In this document: one piece after another, positions 24,087 to 31,521 of the stretch
Position numbering within the stretch: the first letter of the stretch is position 1
Layout: the number at the start of each line of letters is the position of its first letter
NCBI GenBank assembly: GCA_045578845.1
Contig: JAZNLA010000064.1
Coordinates: forward strand, 1 to 32,700
Reading direction: 5' to 3'
DNA length: 32,700 nucleotides
Source: UMGS172 sp045578845
GTDB taxonomy: Bacteria; Bacillota; Clostridia; Oscillospirales; Acutalibacteraceae
Program-made: the position numbers and the translations under genes
The notes under the pieces: generated by a model
What the model was told of the DNA's origin: nothing
Seen by the model: the letters and a program-made list of their open reading frames with translations, nothing else
Database searches by the model: none

Positions 24087-24821
24087 TTAAATGACCTCCG
24101 TAGTATGTGTTGTAAATAAATTGTGTAATTTAGGGAAAATCAAAGTTCGATAGGCTGTGCCGTATTTTGAAAAAGGTGTTTTATATATCCTTTCTCTTGA
24201 TAACACCTCGGTCATCCATAGAGGAATACCACCCGAGCATTTAATTTCCATCATCATTTTACCTTCAGGTAAAATTGGTATGCCGTAAACTTCACTCGTT
24301 AAGTCTAAATCATCTTGCCGCACTAAAATATTTTCATCAAAGGTAACTCTGAAATCTGACAGCTCACGAGTGTAATATGCTTCTCTTTCATATGACAGAA
24401 AAACCGTAGGGTGAAGTGTTTCGTAATGGTCGATAAAATAGTCAATCTCATTGCATATTTGATTGTGCTTATGGCAATGATTTTTTCTTGCAATCCAATC
24501 CATCGCCTCTTGGCAGCCACAAGATACTCGCCGCTTATACACAACTGATTTATACTTCTTTTTCAGTTCAACAAAAACCTTACTGTCTTCGGTTGCCGGT
24601 CCGTAACTTCGAACTCTGAGTTTTTCTTTGTAGGTTGGTTTCTCAATAGAACGCCTAATTAAAAGATATGTGTCAGTGTCATAATAAATATTTCGTATGG
24701 TTGTGACTCCGTATTTATCTAACTTCATATATGGCTCTATTGCTTTAAGCACGGCTTGTTTTTGTTCCAATGTAATTAGATATTTATATTCGTACCGCTT
24801 GAACACGGTTTGTGATGCCAT
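24087..24821 (-). CDS. VTC-domain polyphosphate polymerase-like protein
   Basis: 244 residues of the VTC domain, the beta-tunnel fold that in yeast Vtc4 makes polyphosphate from ATP. The expected basic and acidic tunnel residues are visible in order: FKRYEYKYLI at residue 8, IRNIYYDTD near 42, EKLRVRSYG near 66, FVELKKKYKSVVYKRR near 82, LSYEREAYY near 139, RVTFDENI near 153 and MEIKCSGGIPLWM near 182. No SPX domain or membrane segment is present, so it probably docks on the DUF4956 membrane partner encoded next. AAAGGAGG precedes the start. It is the first gene of the - strand operon. Catalytic activity in bacterial members is inferred from the fold; other triphosphate-tunnel reactions are possible. 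Confidence 0.92.
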   Translation of the reverse strand: MASQTVFKRYEYKYLITLEQKQAVLKAIEPYMKLDKYGVTTIRNIYYDTDTYLLIRRSIEKPTYKEKLRVRSYGPATEDSKVFVELKKKYKSVVYKRRVSCGCQEAMDWIARKNHCHKHNQICNEIDYFIDHYETLHPTVFLSYEREAYYTRELSDFRVTFDENILVRQDDLDLTSEVYGIPILPEGKMMMEIKCSGGIPLWMTEVLSRERIYKTPFSKYGTAYRTLIFPKLHNLFTTHTTEVI

Positions 24822-24921
24822 AAACCAAGCCTCCTTTTTGTTTTCCGCCCATTATTTTATAATGCGAACCTTAAATGGAGTAAAAATTATATAATTATAT
24901 TTTAAAATAAATTCAAAATTT

Positions 24922-24960
24922 TTTAAGTTTTTTTAGTTGGTTTAAGGTTGGGAATATAAA
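24922..24960 (+). promoter_or_regulatory. Response-regulator-box promoter upstream of the two-component genes
   Basis: Three degenerate repeats at 10-11-bp spacing (TTTAAGTTTT at 24922, TTTAGTTGGT at 24932, TTAAGGTTGG at 24942) replace a normal -35 box and are followed by the -10 TATAAA at 24955-24960. The right half is almost identical to the promoter at 27295-27316. Apart from this and the 25016-25294 element, the 484-bp gap from 24822 to 25305 is A/T-rich and shows no gene; I found no convincing - strand promoter for the VTC operon in it. Confidence 0.6.
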
Positions 24961-25015
24961 ATGGTATTAGAAAAATATTTTAATGATTTTTTCACATATT
25001 TATGTTAAAATGAAT

Positions 25016-25294
25016 TTAAGCACAACCGACAAGTAGTAACCCGACTAAAATGGCATAATTTAGGCACTTTTCGGTTTGTGCTCAACCCCAAGGCGTCAGC
25101 CTTGCGGCTTCGCCCAAACTAAAAATCACTCAAAATTCTGCTCATTTTAGGTCGCAGAATTTATTGCGAGAGAAATTTTCGGTGGGCGAGGCACAAAACG
25201 CAGTAAATCCTGACGGATTTACGAGTATTTTAACAATGCACAACGGCAATTTCTTCGCAATAAATCGGAGTCCCTACTTGTCGGTTGTGCTTAA
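25016..25294 (+). mobile_element. MITE-like structured element with perfect 21-bp terminal inverted repeats
   Basis: The ends 25016-25036 and 25274-25294 are perfect 21-bp inverted repeats (TTAA then GCACAACCGACAAGTAG). Both ends carry TTAA, a possible duplicated target. No protein is encoded. The inside is full of nested hairpins: GTAAATCC/GGATTTAC at 25202-25221, CAAGGC/GCCTTG near 25090, AAATTCTG/CAGAATTT near 25134 and 25155, and a second inverted copy of the end motif at 25063-25082. The right end reaches into the AAGGTGG ribosome binding site of the response regulator. It could be a non-autonomous mobile element or a structured leader RNA. Confidence 0.6.
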
Positions 25295-25305
25295 GGTGGT
25301 TGTTT

Positions 25306-25974
25306 ATGAGAATTTTACTTGCAGAGGACGAGCGACCTCTCGCTCGTGCGTTAGTTAAGATTTTCCAGAAGAATAATTATTCTGCCGATGCGGTTCATAA
25401 CGGTGCCGACGCCCTTATGTATCTTGACGGCGGAAACTATGATGTTGCGATTTTTGATATAATGATGCCCGTAATGGACGGTATTACCGCACTTAAAAAG
25501 CTCAGAGAAAAAGGAAATCAAATTCCGGTGCTTATGCTGACTGCAAAATCTGAAATTGACGATAAGGTTTTAGGGCTTGACTCGGGGGCTAATTATTATC
25601 TGACAAAGCCATTTGATACAAAGGAATTACTTGCAGCTATTCGTGCTATTACAAGAACAGAAGCTCATAATGAATCCAAACTCACCCTTGGCAATATTTC
25701 TTTGGATAGGTCAACCTTTGAAATTTCTTCGCCTGCGGGCAGTTTCAGACTTGCTAATAAGGAATTTCAAATGATGGAAATGTTAATGATGAACGGGCAT
25801 CATATTATTCCTGCCGAAAGGTTTATGGAAAAGATTTGGGGATATGACACGGATGCGGAAATAAATGTAGTGTGGGTATATATTTCGTACCTTCGCAAAA
25901 AGCTCACAGCACTTCACGCCAATATCACAATTAAATCTTCCCGAAATGCAGGATATTCTTTGGAGGAAGAATAA
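25306..25974 (+). CDS. OmpR/PhoB-family response regulator
   Basis: 222 residues. The receiver domain (1-115) has the acidic pocket in LLAEDE, the phosphorylated Asp51 in VAIFDIMMPVMDG, the threonine of MLTAKSE near 80 and the lysine of YLTKPFD near 102. The C-terminal winged-helix domain (about 125-222) contains SFRLANKEFQMMEMLM, AERFMEKIWGYDTDAEINVVWVYISYLRKKL and a NAGYSLEEE end. The start at 25306 is set by AAGGTGG; the GTG at 25285 lies inside the terminal repeat of the upstream element. The sensor kinase gene overlaps its stop codon by one base. The near-identical repeats upstream of this operon and of the efflux operon at 27285 are its likely targets. Confidence 0.95.
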   Translation: MRILLAEDERPLARALVKIFQKNNYSADAVHNGADALMYLDGGNYDVAIFDIMMPVMDGITALKKLREKGNQIPVLMLTAKSEIDDKVLGLDSGANYYLTKPFDTKELLAAIRAITRTEAHNESKLTLGNISLDRSTFEISSPAGSFRLANKEFQMMEMLMMNGHHIIPAERFMEKIWGYDTDAEINVVWVYISYLRKKLTALHANITIKSSRNAGYSLEEE

Positions 25975-27209
25975 TGATTCTCAGACTTAAATTCAAATTC
26001 GTAACACTCGCTATGGCAGCTCTTGTTGTCTTAATGGTGGTTGTTGTTGCTGCAATGAACATAATAAACTATATTTCAGTTGTGGAAGAGTCGGATACGA
26101 TTCTCTCTGTTTTATCTGATAACCGAGGCGATTTTCCAAAGCCTAATGGCGGCAATAATTTTGGAAACAGACTCCCACCCAATATGTCGCCCGAAACTCC
26201 TTATGAGTCGAGGTACTTTACCGTTGTTATTGATGAAAACGGTAATGTAACAAACACCGATATAAGTCAAATCATATCTGTTGACCGTAGCGAAGCTATA
26301 GAATACGCCGAAAAGGTTATAGGCAAATCAAAGACAAAAGGCTTTGTCGGTAATTATAGATATGTGGTTAATACCGATTTTAGTGATACAAGAATATCAT
26401 TCCTTGATTGCGGACGGCGGTTAGATGCTTTTAAATCGTTTTTATATATAAGCTCTGCAGTTGCCCTTGCAGGACTTGTTGTTGTATTTTTTGCCGTATT
26501 TGTTCTTTCGGGTAGAATTATTAAGCCCATTGCCGAAAGTTACGATAAGCAAAAGCAGTTTATTACCGATGCCGGTCACGAAATTAAAACACCTCTTACA
26601 ATCATAAACGCCAATGTTGATATACTTGAAATGGAATTAGGCGAAGGTAACGAAAGTTTACAGGATATAAGCCAACAGACTAAACGGCTTCGCTCTCTCA
26701 CAGATGATTTGGTAATGCTGGCACGTATGGAAGAAGCAGAGCGGAAAATTATAAAGGTAGGTTTTCCGATATCCGATGTAGTTTCAGAAACTGCCGCACC
26801 TTTCAGGCATTTGGCGATTAGCGGAGGCAAGGAATTTGTGTGTAATATTCAGCCGATGCTCTCATTTTACGGCAACGATAAATCTATTGCACAGCTTACC
26901 TCTTTGTTACTGGATAACGCCCTTAAATATTCGCCTACCGGCGGGACTATTGCTTTAACACTTGTAAGACAAAATAAGACACTCTATCTATCTTGCTTTA
27001 ACACAACCGAAACGGAAGTAAATGCACAGCAGTTAAAGCGTGTATTCGATAGATTTTACCGTACTGACTCTTCACGAAATAGTGACACCGGCGGACATGG
27101 TATAGGTCTTTCGGTAGCAAAGGCCATTGTTACTGCTCACGGCGGTAAAATTAATGCCTTTACGAAGGACGGACATTCATTCCAAATCACCGCAGAATTT
27201 CCACTTTAA
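25974..27209 (+). CDS. Sensor histidine kinase
   Basis: 411 residues. Membrane helix one is at about 9-34 and helix two at about 160-184, bounding an extracytoplasmic sensor region of some 125 residues. The sensor part has a flexible Pro/Asn/Gly-rich stretch (FPKPNGGNNFGNRLPPN) and an ENGNVTNTD motif. The dimerisation domain has the phospho-accepting His202 in FITDAGHEIKTPL. The ATP-binding domain shows LLDNALKYSPTGGTIAL (N box) and DTGGHGIGLSVAKAIVTAHGG (G box). It is the cognate partner of the response regulator, with translational coupling. The signal is unknown; control of an efflux system suggests a cell-envelope stress or peptide signal. Confidence 0.95.
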   Translation: MILRLKFKFVTLAMAALVVLMVVVVAAMNIINYISVVEESDTILSVLSDNRGDFPKPNGGNNFGNRLPPNMSPETPYESRYFTVVIDENGNVTNTDISQIISVDRSEAIEYAEKVIGKSKTKGFVGNYRYVVNTDFSDTRISFLDCGRRLDAFKSFLYISSAVALAGLVVVFFAVFVLSGRIIKPIAESYDKQKQFITDAGHEIKTPLTIINANVDILEMELGEGNESLQDISQQTKRLRSLTDDLVMLARMEEAERKIIKVGFPISDVVSETAAPFRHLAISGGKEFVCNIQPMLSFYGNDKSIAQLTSLLLDNALKYSPTGGTIALTLVRQNKTLYLSCFNTTETEVNAQQLKRVFDRFYRTDSSRNSDTGGHGIGLSVAKAIVTAHGGKINAFTKDGHSFQITAEFPL

Positions 27210-27220
27210 AATATATCTCA

Positions 27221-27257
27221 AAAAAGTGCTTATCGTTTGAAACGGTAAGCACTTTTT
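27221..27257 (+). terminator. Intrinsic terminator after the sensor kinase
   Basis: AAAAAGTGCTTA (27221-27232) pairs with TAAGCACTTTTT (27246-27257), and the stem continues inward with one G-T pair to CGTTT/AAACG. It ends in a T run and lies 11 bp after the kinase stop codon. Confidence 0.9.
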
Positions 27258-27284
27258 ATGTTCACAGTTTTTTAACTTTCATTT

Positions 27285-27315
27285 TTAAGTTTAGTTAAGG
27301 TTAGGAATATATAAT
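27285..27315 (+). promoter_or_regulatory. Response-regulator-box promoter of the efflux operon
   Basis: Two tandem 10-bp repeats, TTAAGTTTAG (27285-27294) and TTAAGGTTAG (27295-27304), take the place of a -35 box and are followed by TATAAT at 27310-27315. The block TTAAGGTTAGGAATATA is shared, with one change, with the promoter at 24942. Confidence 0.7.
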
Positions 27316-27340
27316 GCGGTTTGTCGGAGGTGATAAATTT

Positions 27341-27550
27341 TTGACCTATGAAGTTTTTTACGGCACTTATTACGATACAATGAAACAGACCGAAAAAGAA
27401 CTTTTGGATTTAATACTGCTTTATTCTTCTACCAAACGGGAAAAGGAAGGAATTAAATCCATTGTTTATTACTGTTCAAGAATTAAGTCGCCGGAAAGTA
27501 TGCTAAAGAAATTAGCAGCGAGGGGTTTTTCGGGAACATTATGTAAGTGA
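27341..27550 (+). pseudogene. N-terminal remnant of a RelA/SpoT-domain small alarmone synthetase
   Basis: The frame encodes about 69 residues and ends early. The segment YYCSRIKSPESMLKKLAARGF (ending near 27529) matches the start of the RelA/SpoT synthetase domain of small (p)ppGpp synthetases, which usually exceed 200 residues. All catalytic motifs are missing. A TTG start at 27341 is set by GGAGGTG at 27326-27332; the ATG at 27314 overlaps the -10 box and was rejected. The break coincides with the start of cyclophilin-like sequence in another frame, so it appears to be a deletion scar. Transcription from the response-regulator-box promoter would read through it into the efflux genes. Confidence 0.65.
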
Positions 27551-27689
27551 AGGTATGGATATTGTGGATACTATTTGTGAAGCCGAGTACACGGTGGACG
27601 AAAACTACACCATCACAGTGGCTGACGAGCAGCCGGTTATTAAATCTATCACCATCAGAACAGAAACAGCAGAGTCGGAGGAAAGCTAA
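27516..27689 (+). pseudogene. C-terminal remnant of a cyclophilin-type peptidyl-prolyl isomerase
   Basis: In the frame ending at 27689 the sequence reads FREHYVSEGMDIVDTICEAEY and then ends PVIKSITIRTETAESEES. The EGMDIVDTI and PVIKSITI pieces are the closing strands of cyclophilins (compare the usual EGMDVVDxI and PVxIxSxxI). The catalytic part is absent. It could only be translated from an internal ATG at 27555, giving 44 residues. Its stop codon abuts the next ATG, and the GGAGG of the next gene lies inside it. Confidence 0.6.
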
Positions 27690-29477
27690 ATGGACTTTGA
27701 GTCATATTCAAAAATCAAAAAAGGTAACGGCAAGTACATTGGAAGCCTAATAGATACCCATAGTAAAAAGGCTTGGTTTATGTGTTATTACCTGACAAAT
27801 AAAGTGACAAAAGCCGCACCCCTATTTATCAAGGCATTCAGCGAAACGATAAACGGTATTATGATAAGCGAAACTGCACCGAGAGTTGATTTTAAAACCA
27901 TTTTGTTTTCTAATATCTATAAGTTTTCTATGGAAGAAATAGAAGAAAATGAGGATTTTGCAGATACCCCTAAACCGCAGGTCGATGCTAAGTATTCTCC
28001 ATTTATAAAAGAGTTCGGCTATGTTTCTAAAGAACTTAGGAGTCTTTACATTATGAACACCTATGCAGGTCTCGGTGTTGTTGAGTTAGCAAGGGTTTTA
28101 GACACAAGTGCCGATGATATAAGGGTAAAATTGAAAAAAGCATCTGACGATATAACAAACAACAGACCTCCTCATGACAGAAGGCAAGGTACAGCACTTA
28201 TTATCCTATCAACCGAATTTAGAAACCCAAGCGACAGCGGTTATTCAGCTGTTCAGGTGCCTGAATTTTTAATAACCACATTAGCACACGAAATCAATCT
28301 TAAAATAACAATTAACGATAACGGTAACAGAAAGGAAGCATCTAAAATGGGAAATTATAAAAAAACCACTCAAAAAACACAAGGAAATATGGAAGGCGGT
28401 GCTAAGGTAGTCACCCGTAAGGACGACAAGAAAAAGAAAATTATTACTATTTCCGCAATATCGCTCGTAGTAGTTATCCTTGGCGTGATATTTATACCGA
28501 GACTCTTCGGAAATGCGGGTACACCCACAACCATTACTACCTATAATGTTGAAGCTATTACTACCGGTAATGTTGATACAACAATTTCGGGCAGCGGCAC
28601 ACTAACACCTATTTCTAAGGACACCATTGCTACTTTGAAAGCCGGCACAATAACAACCCTTAATTACGAGGTTGGTGCTACCGTTGAAGAAGATGCAGTT
28701 ATCGCAATACTCACTGATGATAATGGCAGCACAACTGAATTTACTGCACCTTATGACGGTGTTTTAATAGAATTGCCTATAGCAGTTGATGATGAGCTTG
28801 CTGCTAACAGCCAAATCGCAATGATTATGGGTACCGACGGCTTTACTATGGGTATCGCTGTTGACGAGCTTGACATCTCTACCGTTAAAGTAGGTCAAGA
28901 AGTTTCCTTTACTATTGATGCAGTAGACGGCTATTACGAAGGCTTAGTTACCGCAGTTTCATATAACGGAACCTCAAGTGGGGGAACAACCGCTTATCAA
29001 ATCACCGCAAAGTTAGATTTTGTTGAGGGCGTATATCCCGGTATGAGTGCTTCTGCTGAAATCGTAATTGAATCAAGCGGTGAAGGACTCCTTGTTCCTA
29101 CAAGTGCTATTCGTACCTCGGGCGATGAAAGTTATATTTATCTTGCTCCTTCAGGTGCTGAAGAAGGCACAGAATACGAAGAGGACGAAATCAGTGTTGA
29201 CGACCTCACCAAAGTTACAGTTGAAACAGGTATGAGTGACGGCTCTTACACTATTATCGAAAGTGACGAAATTAGTGATGGTGATTTAATTGTTATTGTA
29301 ACCTTAACATCTACACAAACCGGCTCCGATTCTGACGGACAAGGTGGCTTTGGCGGAATGGGCGGCTTTGGCGGAGGTCGTGGCCCCGGCGGCGGAATGG
29401 ACTTCGGTGATTTCGATTTTGAAAACTTTGACCCATCGGGGATGCCCGGCGGAGGCTTCGGTGGCTTCGGCGGTTAA
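27690..29477 (+). CDS. Sigma-factor-like domain fused in frame to a MacA-like efflux adaptor
   Basis: 595 residues as one open frame. Residues 1-155 resemble a degenerate ECF sigma factor: region 2-like YIGSLIDTHSKKAWFMCYYLT at 16-36 and KAFSETINGI at 48-57, then region 4-like RSLYIMNTYAGLGVVELARVL at 117-137. A linker (160-219) leads to a basic stretch, one membrane helix at about 251-270 and an HlyD/MacA-type membrane-fusion protein with a lipoyl/barrel-sandwich region (near 300-370) and beta-barrel. The last 45 residues are Gly/Phe/Asp-rich (GGFGGMGGFGGG). An internal ATG at codon 220 has a strong ribosome binding site, so a 376-residue adaptor alone may also be made. The adaptor would connect the MacB-like transporter encoded next to the envelope. 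GGAGG lies upstream of the first ATG. Confidence 0.8.
   Translation: MDFESYSKIKKGNGKYIGSLIDTHSKKAWFMCYYLTNKVTKAAPLFIKAFSETINGIMISETAPRVDFKTILFSNIYKFSMEEIEENEDFADTPKPQVDAKYSPFIKEFGYVSKELRSLYIMNTYAGLGVVELARVLDTSADDIRVKLKKASDDITNNRPPHDRRQGTALIILSTEFRNPSDSGYSAVQVPEFLITTLAHEINLKITINDNGNRKEASKMGNYKKTTQKTQGNMEGGAKVVTRKDDKKKKIITISAISLVVVILGVIFIPRLFGNAGTPTTITTYNVEAITTGNVDTTISGSGTLTPISKDTIATLKAGTITTLNYEVGATVEEDAVIAILTDDNGSTTEFTAPYDGVLIELPIAVDDELAANSQIAMIMGTDGFTMGIAVDELDISTVKVGQEVSFTIDAVDGYYEGLVTAVSYNGTSSGGTTAYQITAKLDFVEGVYPGMSASAEIVIESSGEGLLVPTSAIRTSGDESYIYLAPSGAEEGTEYEEDEISVDDLTKVTVETGMSDGSYTIIESDEISDGDLIVIVTLTSTQTGSDSDGQGGFGGMGGFGGGRGPGGGMDFGDFDFENFDPSGMPGGGFGGFGG
28331..28349 (+). promoter_or_regulatory. 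Internal ribosome binding site and start codon for the adaptor
   Basis: AAAGGAAG (28331-28338) lies 8 nt before an in-frame ATG (28347) at the exact junction between the sigma-like part and the membrane-fusion part. Starting here would give an ordinary adaptor beginning MGNYKKTTQK. Confidence 0.6.
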
Positions 29478-29491
29478 TGGAGGAATAAAAG

Positions 29492-30169
29492 ATGATAAGA
29501 CTAAAACACATTTATAAATCTTATCCTCTGGGTGAAGAAACAGTCGATGTTTTACACGATATAAACCTCCATGTAAAACCTAAAGAATTCGTTTCAATCT
29601 TAGGTCCTTCAGGTAGCGGTAAATCAACTTTAATGAATATTATCGGCTGTCTTGATATTCCCGACCAAGGCGACTATATCCTTGACGGCGAATATGTTGA
29701 CAACTGCACCGAGGACGAGTTATCAGAAATCAGAGGAAAGAAAATCGGATTTATTTTTCAGCAGTTTAATCTTTTGCCGGAACTCACGGCATACGAAAAT
29801 GTTGAAATGCCGCTTTTATACCACAAATTAACCCCTGCCGAGCGACACGAAAGGGTTGAGCGAACACTCGCTCAAGTTGGTCTTACCGACCGTATGCACC
29901 ACAAGCCTACACAGCTATCCGGCGGTCAGCAACAGAGAGTTGCTATTGCCCGAGTGCTTGCCGCAGAGCCTTCAATTATCCTTGCAGACGAGCCGACAGG
30001 TAACCTTGACTCAACCTCGGGCACAGAGATTATGAATATCATTAAAGACCTACACTCTCAGGGTAATACCATTGTTCTTATTACCCACGATATCAATGTT
30101 GCAAATGAGGCTCAGCGTAAGGTTTATGTTCACGATGGTATTCTCACAGAAAGGGGAGTAAATCAATGA
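29492..30169 (+). CDS. MacB/LolD-type ABC transporter ATPase
   Basis: 225 residues. Walker A is GPSGSGKST near residue 38, the Q-loop IFQQFNLLPELTAYENVEMPL near 88, the signature LSGGQQQRVAIARVLAAEP near 140, Walker B IILADEPTGNLD near 160 and the switch histidine VLITHD near 194. The NLD end of Walker B and the ELTAYENVEMPL stretch are typical of the MacB/LolD/SalX branch that drives mechanotransmission rather than pumping through a classic channel. GGAGGA precedes the start. It overlaps the permease gene by 4 bp. With the adaptor it forms a tripartite-style system suited to export or relief of peptides and antibiotics. Confidence 0.96.
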   Translation: MIRLKHIYKSYPLGEETVDVLHDINLHVKPKEFVSILGPSGSGKSTLMNIIGCLDIPDQGDYILDGEYVDNCTEDELSEIRGKKIGFIFQQFNLLPELTAYENVEMPLLYHKLTPAERHERVERTLAQVGLTDRMHHKPTQLSGGQQQRVAIARVLAAEPSIILADEPTGNLDSTSGTEIMNIIKDLHSQGNTIVLITHDINVANEAQRKVYVHDGILTERGVNQ

Positions 30170-31326
30170 CACTAAAAATTGTAAAGCTTTCCTTGAAAGC
30201 CATCTATAACAATAAAATGAGATCGTTTCTTACAATGCTCGGTATCATTATCGGCGTTATGGCGGTGGTAATTTTGGTATCCATTACTCAAAATGCCACA
30301 AGCGGTATTACCGACAGTATTTCAAGTATGGGTTCAGACCAAATAACTGCCTCAATTACCGACGAAGAAGTATCACTCAGTGCCGATAGCCTTGAAACAT
30401 TAGAAAACAACCGAATGATAAGCGGTGTGGCTCCGATTATCTCGACCAACGAAACAGTAAAGCATAAATCCGAAAAAGGCTCATATTCAGTTGTAGGTGT
30501 AACCGAAAATTACTTTGATGTGCAAAGCGTCAATATTCAAAGTGGTCGTTTAATTGCTGCTTCTGATATTGAGTGGACTACCAATGTTGCTATTATCGGC
30601 ACAGAGGTTGCAACCGACCTTTTCGGCACTTGGGATGCCGTAAACGGCACTATTACCATCGGCGACCGCAATTACAAGGTAATCGGTGTTTTGGAAGAGC
30701 AAGGATCGTCACTTGTAGGCTCAGATGATAGCAAGGTCTTAATTCCTTATACCACAGCCGAGCGTATTACCGGACAAAAAAGCGTATCAACCTTTTATAT
30801 CAAAGCATCAAGCGCTGATACGGTTAATATGGCAATCAATATGGTAGAATCATTCCTATTACAAGCCACACGTGATGAAGATGCTTATACTGTAAGCAAT
30901 CAGTCGGATGTACTTGATACCATGGACGATGTAAGCAATACAATGTCACTCTTGCTTGCAGGCATTGCCGCAATTTCGCTGCTTGTTGGCGGTATCGGTA
31001 TTATGAACATTATGCTTGTATCGGTAACGGAGCGAACAAGAGAAATAGGTATTAGAAAAGCCGTAGGTGCAAAGAGAAAGCATATTCTTTTTCAGTTCCT
31101 TTGTGAGTCATGTATTCTATCAATTCTCGGCGGTTTAATAGGACTGTTCCTGTCCTTTGCAGTTGTCGGTGTATATAACTATGTCGCCGGCAGCAGTGCC
31201 GCAATGAATTGGGGCATAGGTATGGCAGCTATTGCCTTCTGTGCCGTAATCGGTGTTGTGTTCGGTAGTTATCCTGCCGCCAAAGCATCTAAATTGCAAC
31301 CAATCGACGCATTACACAATTCGTAA
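30166..31326 (+). CDS. MacB-like ABC transporter permease (FtsX family)
   Basis: 386 residues. The first membrane helix is at about 20-45 (FLTMLGIIIGVMAVVILVS), followed by a large extracytoplasmic MacB-PCD-like domain (about 46-260) and three C-terminal helices at about 265-290, 315-345 and 350-372. The short motif GGIGIMNIMLVSVTERTREIGIRKAVGAKRKHI and the final GSYPAAKASKLQPIDALH are the standard FtsX signatures. It is a half-transporter that pairs with the ATPase and the MacA-like adaptor. The substrate is not visible. It is the last gene of the operon and is followed by a probable terminator. Confidence 0.95.
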   Translation: MTLKIVKLSLKAIYNNKMRSFLTMLGIIIGVMAVVILVSITQNATSGITDSISSMGSDQITASITDEEVSLSADSLETLENNRMISGVAPIISTNETVKHKSEKGSYSVVGVTENYFDVQSVNIQSGRLIAASDIEWTTNVAIIGTEVATDLFGTWDAVNGTITIGDRNYKVIGVLEEQGSSLVGSDDSKVLIPYTTAERITGQKSVSTFYIKASSADTVNMAINMVESFLLQATRDEDAYTVSNQSDVLDTMDDVSNTMSLLLAGIAAISLLVGGIGIMNIMLVSVTERTREIGIRKAVGAKRKHILFQFLCESCILSILGGLIGLFLSFAVVGVYNYVAGSSAAMNWGIGMAAIAFCAVIGVVFGSYPAAKASKLQPIDALHNS

Positions 31327-31393
31327 ATGATAGTGCTTTTGAAGATCTTTTAGAAATTAATCGAAAATTCAAATAATTTAATATGCTATAAAT

Positions 31394-31436
31394 TTAAGCA
31401 CTGAGTGTAAAAATGAGGTGCTTAATTTTATATTTT
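31394..31436 (+). terminator. Probable terminator of the efflux operon
   Basis: TTAAGCAC (31394-31401) pairs with GTGCTTAA (31418-31425) around a 16-nt loop, followed by TTTTATATTTT. The large loop and A/T-rich stem make it moderate in strength. The rest of the 31327-31521 gap is A/T-rich with no recognised element. Confidence 0.5.
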
Positions 31437-31521
31437 AATGTTAGTATAAATTTCTTTTTTTAACAAACAATAACATCACGAAAATTTGTAGCCAAAAGTT
31501 AAGTTAAAAGGAGTTTTATAT

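Noticed and set aside
25016..25294. An insertion sequence with a transposase
   Set aside because: Only 279 bp and no transposase frame; it can be at most a non-autonomous element.
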